Below, piece after piece: positions 14,900 to 18,528 of a DNA stretch of 18,528 bases. Position numbers and translations under genes: made by a program. The stretch comes from an uncultured Collinsella sp. (GTDB taxonomy: Bacteria; Actinomycetota; Coriobacteriia; Coriobacteriales; Coriobacteriaceae): positions 1-18,528 of the forward strand of contig CABRID010000037.1 in the NCBI GenBank assembly GCA_902470895.1, read 5' to 3'. Within the stretch, counting starts at the first letter, position 1. Each line of letters begins with the position of its first letter. The notes under the pieces are model-generated. The model searched no databases, was not told the origin of the DNA, and saw nothing but the letters and a program-made list of their open reading frames with translations.

Positions 14900-14931
14900 C
14901 AGAAGACCGGCATAGCTCCGCCGGTCTTCTG
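14900..14931. promoter_or_regulatory. hairpin in the his operon leader
   Basis: A perfect 12-bp stem, CAGAAGACCGGC with GCCGGTCTTCTG and an 8-nt loop, ends 36 nt upstream of the hisZG start. Neither strand has a U-tract after it, so it is not a standard terminator. TATGCT (minus strand, 14940-14945) is a weak -10 candidate that would put the hairpin at the very 5' end of the mRNA. No T-box consensus and no run of histidine codons are visible. Confidence 0.6.
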
Positions 14932-15033
14932 GGTACTTTAGCATACTAGAGTGTTTGCGGGGAAAATCCGTTACAGCCGCTCACGCCGTATTCATTTGGA
15001 AACATGGGGCAGATTGCCGCAACCCAACCCCAC

Positions 15034-15870
15034 CTAGGCGCCAATCGCGCGTCGGTACTCCGCCATAACCTGAGCGTCGGCTGCCGCGGGATTGGCGAAA
15101 TAGCGCCAATCATAGGTCTCGGCCGAAACAACTCCGCGATAGCCGCGCGACACCAGCCTATCTAGGTCGGCGCGCATATCGCGGTCGCCGTCACCCCAGG
15201 CAAGATGCGTCGTGCCATCTGCCGCAACATCGACAAAATGCACGTGGGCGACATCATCGCCAAGTAGATCGAAATAATCGTCGATGGTATCCCCTGCCAC
15301 CGCCATAGCGCCCAAATCCAGACACGCCTTAAGTGCCGGATGATCAACCGCCTCGATCATGCGCTTCGTATCGGCCGCCGAGTTCACGATCATCGACTCA
15401 ACCGGCTGTAGGGCCTCGAGCACCAGTCGCACGCCGCGCTCTCCCGCATGTTCGGCAATCGCACGCAGCATCGAGGCGCTGCGACCCCACGCGTCCTCAA
15501 TCGGCTCGTTCAAAAATGCCCAGCCGCTCGAAACCATGACCTGCTCGGCTCCAAGTTCCTCCGCAATATCTACAACGTTCTTAAAGTACGCGAGTGTGCG
15601 GGCACGCGCCTCATTCCCGCGCGCCGCGATATTCCACGGCTTGGGGTTGTTCTGTTCGGGACAAAGCCCCACAATCCGAACCCCATACCGCTGTGACAGC
15701 TCCCGCACCTGCTCGAGCGAATCGTATCCATGGCAATCGACATACAGATGCATCGCCCCGGTCCAAAGCTCGCAACACGTATAGCCCGAGGCCGCTGCCG
15801 AAGAAAAGAACTCCTCAAGATCAAAGTAGCGATGGCTGATATTCATAACGGCAAGCTGGGGGTAGCTCAT
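15034..15870 (-). CDS. frlC: FrlC-like sugar epimerase (xylose isomerase-like TIM barrel)
   Basis: Metal-dependent sugar epimerase of 278 aa, of the AP-endonuclease-2/xylose-isomerase fold. It resembles E. coli FrlC, which epimerises psicoselysine to fructoselysine. The four metal ligands of ketose 3-epimerases are present: Glu152 (LVLEALQP), Asp185 (CLDLGAM), His211 (HVHFVDV) and Glu251 (SAETYDW). Shared FrlC-type features are the WGR segment, EALQPVES, and YFDLLGDDVAHVHFVD followed by GTTHLAWGDG. The ATG at 15870 has GGAGAG at good spacing; a longer frame upstream would run through an intergenic hairpin. It follows the FrlB-like deglycase by 73 nt. The exact substrate is inferred; a D-tagatose/D-psicose type epimerase is the alternative. 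Confidence 0.8.
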   Translation of the reverse strand: MSYPQLAVMNISHRYFDLEEFFSSAAASGYTCCELWTGAMHLYVDCHGYDSLEQVRELSQRYGVRIVGLCPEQNNPKPWNIAARGNEARARTLAYFKNVVDIAEELGAEQVMVSSGWAFLNEPIEDAWGRSASMLRAIAEHAGERGVRLVLEALQPVESMIVNSAADTKRMIEAVDHPALKACLDLGAMAVAGDTIDDYFDLLGDDVAHVHFVDVAADGTTHLAWGDGDRDMRADLDRLVSRGYRGVVSAETYDWRYFANPAAADAQVMAEYRRAIGA

Positions 15871-15891
15871 AATTACTCTCCAACCCAAACG

Positions 15892-15920
15892 GGGCCCCGT
15901 TCCATATAGGAGCGGGGCCC
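15892..15920 (-). terminator. GC-rich intercistronic hairpin between deglycase and epimerase genes
   Basis: GGGCCCCG pairs with CGGGGCCC over 8 bp. One mismatch, then TCC/GGA, closes a TATAT loop. In the minus-strand RNA it is followed by CCGUUUGGG, a poor U-tract. It probably acts as a partial terminator or 3'-end stabiliser that raises the deglycase message relative to the epimerase message. Confidence 0.45.
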
Positions 15921-15943
15921 AATTACACAAACGTTATTTGCTC

Positions 15944-17005
15944 TTAGTAGTCGAACTGGTGATAGTAACGACGGTAGTTGAGGTTGTGCTTGGTGACCGT
16001 CTCGTAGTAAGCGGCAAGGCGATCGGTGATCAGCGAGGAGAGAATCCACGGGGAGACGATGACGCGGAACTCGTCGTCAAGGCCGGGGATCGCGAACTCG
16101 GCGGTGTCGATGATGTTGATGTCGGTGTCGCCGGTCACGCCGCGGTTCAGGAAGGCGCGGACGCGCTCGTCGAGCTTGCGGTTCTCGTCCTCGCCCATGA
16201 ACAGGAACACGGGGACGCCGGGCTCCACGAGCTCGAGGGTGCCGTGGAAGAAGTCGGCCGAGGTGATGTAGCGGGTGCGCTTCCACTGCATCTCCTCGAG
16301 GATGCACATCGAGAACAGGATCGTCTCGCCCCACAGGGCGCCGGAGCCGATGAACATGGTGTAGGGGGCCAGGGCGTACTTCTTGGCGAGCTCCTCGGCG
16401 CGCGGCTCGAAGCTCTTGCGGATGTCGACCAGGTGGGTCCAAACATCCTTGGTCTGCTCGATAAACTTGTCGAACTGCGGGAAGCAGCCGCGGCGGTTGA
16501 GCAGGCGCAGGCCGAAGCAGTCGGCGAGGTAGTAGCCCATCTCGCAGCCGCCGTTACCGTGATCGGAAGCCATCTTGACGCAGTTCTCGGCACCGACAGC
16601 CTGGCCGATGGGGCCCTCGGGCTTGGTCATGGCGTAGACGCGAATGCCCTTTTCCTTCATCTTCTTGACGGCCTCGAGGACCTCGGGGGTGGTGCCGGAC
16701 TCGGAGGCGGTGAGCACGACGGACTTCTCGGTCATGCGCTTGTGGCCCATGACGTTCCACTCGGCGGCGTGGATCAGGTAGACCTCGAGGTCGCGGTCGC
16801 CGAACTTGTTCATGAGGTACTCGAGCTGCATGAGCTCGTCCCAGGTGCCGCCGACGCCCATCAGGAACACGGCGTCGTAGCCCTCGTCGGCGACCTTGTC
16901 GGCGAGCTCGATCATCTTCTTGCCGGTCTCATAGACGTTCTTGCCGTCCTCGACGTAGCCCTCCTGGCTAAAGTGCATGATCTCGATCTTCTCGGTTTCC
17001 TTCAT
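15944..17005 (-). CDS. frlB: SIS-domain FrlB/GfrF-like phosphosugar-amine deglycase
   Basis: Double SIS-domain protein of 353 aa, similar to the deglycases that split 6-phosphofructoselysine or 6-phosphoglucoselysine into glucose 6-phosphate and the amino acid. SIS-1 spans about 44-140 with MGVGGTWDE and ASESGTTPEVL at 100-110. SIS-2 spans about 212-310 with FIGSGALWGE and the family-like ADFFHGTLELVEPGVPVFLFMGEDENR region at 250-276. The C-terminal NYRRYYHQFDY resembles the RRYYGG...Y end of E. coli FrlB. The ATG at 17005 has AAAGGAA upstream; a longer frame runs into the promoter. Codon use is as strongly biased as in eno, suggesting high expression. GlmS-like isomerase activity is less likely because there is no glutaminase domain. 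Confidence 0.82.
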   Translation of the reverse strand: MKETEKIEIMHFSQEGYVEDGKNVYETGKKMIELADKVADEGYDAVFLMGVGGTWDELMQLEYLMNKFGDRDLEVYLIHAAEWNVMGHKRMTEKSVVLTASESGTTPEVLEAVKKMKEKGIRVYAMTKPEGPIGQAVGAENCVKMASDHGNGGCEMGYYLADCFGLRLLNRRGCFPQFDKFIEQTKDVWTHLVDIRKSFEPRAEELAKKYALAPYTMFIGSGALWGETILFSMCILEEMQWKRTRYITSADFFHGTLELVEPGVPVFLFMGEDENRKLDERVRAFLNRGVTGDTDINIIDTAEFAIPGLDDEFRVIVSPWILSSLITDRLAAYYETVTKHNLNYRRYYHQFDY

Positions 17006-17062
17006 GGCTTTTCCTTTCTGTCCAGCACGCGAATCTATACATCGCGTTTCTTTTCGATACCA

Positions 17063-17068
17063 ATTATA
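17063..17068 (-). promoter_or_regulatory. -10 element of the frlB-frlC promoter
   Basis: Minus-strand TATAAT, a perfect consensus, about 58 nt upstream of the frlB-like start. The hexamer 17 bp upstream (TAAAAA) is a poor -35, and one arm of the inverted repeat described next abuts and partly covers it, consistent with a regulated promoter. Confidence 0.6.
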
Positions 17069-17087
17069 GACATACACCCAACGTGTT

Positions 17088-17157
17088 TTTAATACCACTT
17101 TTCAATCTGTTCCAATCCTCGGTGAACGGTCGAAATTCTCTGGTGAGTGGTATTAAA
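17088..17157. promoter_or_regulatory. operator-like 12-bp inverted repeat upstream of frlB
   Basis: TTTAATACCACT (17088-17099) and AGTGGTATTAAA (17146-17157) are perfect reverse complements, 58 bp centre to centre. The proximal arm abuts the -35 position; the distal arm lies 18 nt past the MFS stop. The AT-rich arms with a 46-nt spacer do not look like a terminator. Two sites for a dimeric repressor or activator with DNA looping is a reasonable reading. The regulator is not in the window; GntR/HutC-type FrlR proteins control similar genes elsewhere. Confidence 0.6.
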
Positions 17158-17175
17158 TTAGAATTGAATGTATAG

Positions 17176-18390
17176 CTAACACCTCTGGCGCCTCCCTTGT
17201 GTGACAAAGAACAGCGTTCCTACCAGCGCAATAATGGTCGATGCCCCAAACAGCACCGCCTGAACGCCCAAAGCCTCCGCCAAAAACGGAGCCGCCAGCA
17301 GCGGCAGCACGCCGGCGCTCATCAGGCCAAAACGCACAAAGCCGGTAATGCGCCCCAGGAATTTGATGTCAGCGCGCTCCTGAATCAAGATCATCTGCAG
17401 CGGTTCCAGGAACCCCCAGGCCAGACCGTTAATCGCCTGACCGATAATCGCGACCCCCAGCATATCGGTGCCCACGTACACCATGGACCCAATGCCCACG
17501 GCCATGAGCGCGCCGAGCAGCAATCGCAGGTTGACATGGCGAGCAGAAAGCTTGGTCAGGATGAACGCACCCACCGAGGAAGTGAGGCCCACGACCGAGG
17601 ACAGCCAGCCCAGCCAGACGATATCCACGTTGAGCACATCGCGGTAGAACAACGACTCCAGCGAATCGAACGCGCCGAACGCAAAGAAACCCAAAAAGCC
17701 CGATATAAAGATGAGGCGCAAGTCGTGGTCGCGAAACGTAAGTCGCGCACCCTCGGCCATGCCGCCCAAAATACCGCCCTTCGGCTTCTCCCCTTTTGCG
17801 GGAGCAACACACTCGTGACAGCCCAAGGAGAGCACGGCCGCCACACCCATCATGCCCGCCATGAGCAGATAGACCGATTGCGTGGCAAAACAGCTCACGA
17901 TGGCACCGCCGAGCAGCGGGCCAGCGGTATAGGCGATATTGCTGTAGAACACCATGAGGCCGTTCACGCGGGTACGGCCCTCGGTGGTCGACTCCAGGTA
18001 TCCCGGAAACGCATGCGTGCAGGTGTTGATAAAGCCGCCCGCAAGTCCCAAGACGCACGCGGCAAACACAAGCCCGGGGACAGACAACGGCGCCAACCCC
18101 ACGCCAAGCGATAGCACCGCCGTAATCACGCACGTCACAAATGACGTCCGGCGCGGTCCAAAGCGGTCGATGACCGAGCCCGACACCATATTGCCCACCG
18201 ACGTCATAAGATTGCGCGCGAGCGTAATGGCGGCAACCAAAAAGGCCGTGCCGGCCAGATCATACGTGGCCGCACCGATAAGCCCCAAAAAGTAGACCGC
18301 GTTGTTGGCGCACCACTGCAGGGACTCAATAAGAATCAGCCTGACCTCTGCCGGCGTCAGGCGCATTGCTTCGCGATCCTTCGCGAACAT
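17176..18390 (-). CDS. Major facilitator superfamily transporter
   Basis: Integral membrane protein of 404 aa with about 12 hydrophobic segments, consistent with an MFS permease. Seen early are FLGLIGAATYDLAGTAFLV and the loop-2 MFS motif region SGSVIDRFGPRR at 70-81 (close to GxLaDrxGrkr). A central cytoplasmic loop near 195-215 (APAKGEKPKGG) separates the two six-helix halves. The N-terminal half ends with a glycine-rich VLGLAGGFINTCTHAFPGYLE stretch. AAGGAG precedes the ATG. It lies between a PTS-like membrane gene and the FrlB/FrlC-like genes, so it may move an Amadori compound, an amino acid released from it, or a toxic by-product. Direction and substrate cannot be read from the sequence. 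Confidence 0.8.
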   Translation of the reverse strand: MFAKDREAMRLTPAEVRLILIESLQWCANNAVYFLGLIGAATYDLAGTAFLVAAITLARNLMTSVGNMVSGSVIDRFGPRRTSFVTCVITAVLSLGVGLAPLSVPGLVFAACVLGLAGGFINTCTHAFPGYLESTTEGRTRVNGLMVFYSNIAYTAGPLLGGAIVSCFATQSVYLLMAGMMGVAAVLSLGCHECVAPAKGEKPKGGILGGMAEGARLTFRDHDLRLIFISGFLGFFAFGAFDSLESLFYRDVLNVDIVWLGWLSSVVGLTSSVGAFILTKLSARHVNLRLLLGALMAVGIGSMVYVGTDMLGVAIIGQAINGLAWGFLEPLQMILIQERADIKFLGRITGFVRFGLMSAGVLPLLAAPFLAEALGVQAVLFGASTIIALVGTLFFVTQGRRQRC

Positions 18391-18407
18391 ACGAACTCCT
18401 TCTATAC

Positions 18408-18447
18408 AAAAAGGGGATGGAGGGCATAGGCCTGCTCCATCCCCTTT
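18408..18447 (-). terminator. strong terminator upstream of the MFS gene
   Basis: Minus-strand RNA has a perfect 13-bp stem, AAAGGGGATGGAG with CTCCATCCCCTTT, around a GC-rich loop, and runs into UUUUUG. It ends only 17 nt before the MFS start codon. That leaves no room for a separate promoter, so MFS transcription should depend on readthrough. Confidence 0.85.
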
Positions 18448-18450
18448 CCA

Positions 18451-18475
18451 GGTTGCAACGAAAATCTATGCAACC
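18451..18475. repeat. small hairpin in the 3' UTR of the window-edge gene
   Basis: GGTTGCA and TGCAACC form a 7-bp stem around an 11-nt AT-rich loop. It lies 6 nt past the stop of the partial gene and 3 nt before the strong terminator. It may be a 3'-end processing or stabilising structure. Confidence 0.45.
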
Positions 18476-18481
18476 GGGCCC

Positions 18482-18528
18482 TTACGCCAGCACGCCGAAG
18501 AACGCGCCGATGATGCCCACGACCATGG
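18482..18528 (-). CDS. C-terminal end of a membrane protein, possibly a mannose-family PTS EIID
   Basis: Only the last 14 codons and the TAA lie in the window; they read MVVGIIGAFFGVLA. The hydrophobic Gly/Ala-rich C-terminus resembles the end of mannose/sorbose-family PTS IID subunits, which would fit the Amadori-sugar genes downstream because glucoselysine uptake in Salmonella uses such a PTS. Fourteen residues cannot prove the family; any polytopic transporter could end like this. It is followed by two hairpins, the second a strong terminator. Confidence 0.4.
   Translation of the reverse strand, partial: MVVGIIGAFFGVLA

Noticed and set aside
14880..15033. T-box riboswitch for histidine upstream of hisZG
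   Set aside because: The conserved T-box sequence and a terminator/antiterminator pair could not be found.
15938..17092. Plus-strand 384-codon open frame opposite the SIS-domain gene
   Set aside because: It mirrors a highly codon-biased gene almost end to end. Its Val/Leu/Asp/His-rich translation has no domain, and no promoter or ribosome site fits.

Overview
The window is 18.5 kb of high-GC, gene-dense bacterial chromosome. Gene order and protein style suggest an actinobacterium of the class Coriobacteriia, close to gut Collinsella. The pointers are an eno - divIC - ppx order, acidic high-GC housekeeping proteins, and an Amadori-sugar gene set beside a histidine operon. The genus is inferred from general resemblance, not from a database match. 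I saw no rRNA, tRNA, CRISPR array, transposase or phage gene. Every gene but one lies on the minus strand, so transcription runs from high to low coordinates.

Layout from low to high coordinates. (1) 106-3374: ppx/gppA-type phosphatase, a DivIC/FtsB-like septum protein and enolase, with a clear rho-independent terminator after eno. (2) 3511-5521: mazG, a YfcE-type phosphodiesterase and a stand-alone C-terminal LarC (nickel-pincer cofactor) domain, probably one operon ending in a strong hairpin. (3) 5522-5820: a divergent promoter region containing a perfect 23-bp inverted repeat. (4) 5821-6732, plus strand: a PHP-type histidinol phosphatase that converges on the his operon. (5) 6760-14864: a his operon, hisZG - hisD - hisC - hisB - hisH - hisA - hisF - hisI - hisE. 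Most genes abut or overlap, but three junctions carry palindromes. (6) 15034-18528: an Amadori-compound (fructoselysine/glucoselysine) type module with an FrlC-like epimerase, an FrlB-like SIS-domain deglycase, an MFS transporter and the last codons of a membrane protein that may be a mannose-family PTS subunit.

The his genes and the adjacent PHP phosphatase together cover all ten steps from PRPP and ATP to histidine. Enzyme 1 is a single chain in which the regulatory HisZ half (a histidyl-tRNA synthetase paralogue) is fused to a short-form HisG catalytic half. HisB has only the dehydratase domain, so the convergent PHP gene is the likely supplier of the phosphatase step.

The points most worth checking are the HisZ-HisG fusion; the unrelated palindromes inserted at hisF/hisI, hisB/hisH and larC/hisK; the orphan LarC C-terminal domain; and a 12-bp inverted repeat whose proximal copy abuts the -35 position of the deglycase promoter. 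Most of the window is recognisable metabolism. I did not find a wholly unknown multi-gene system.
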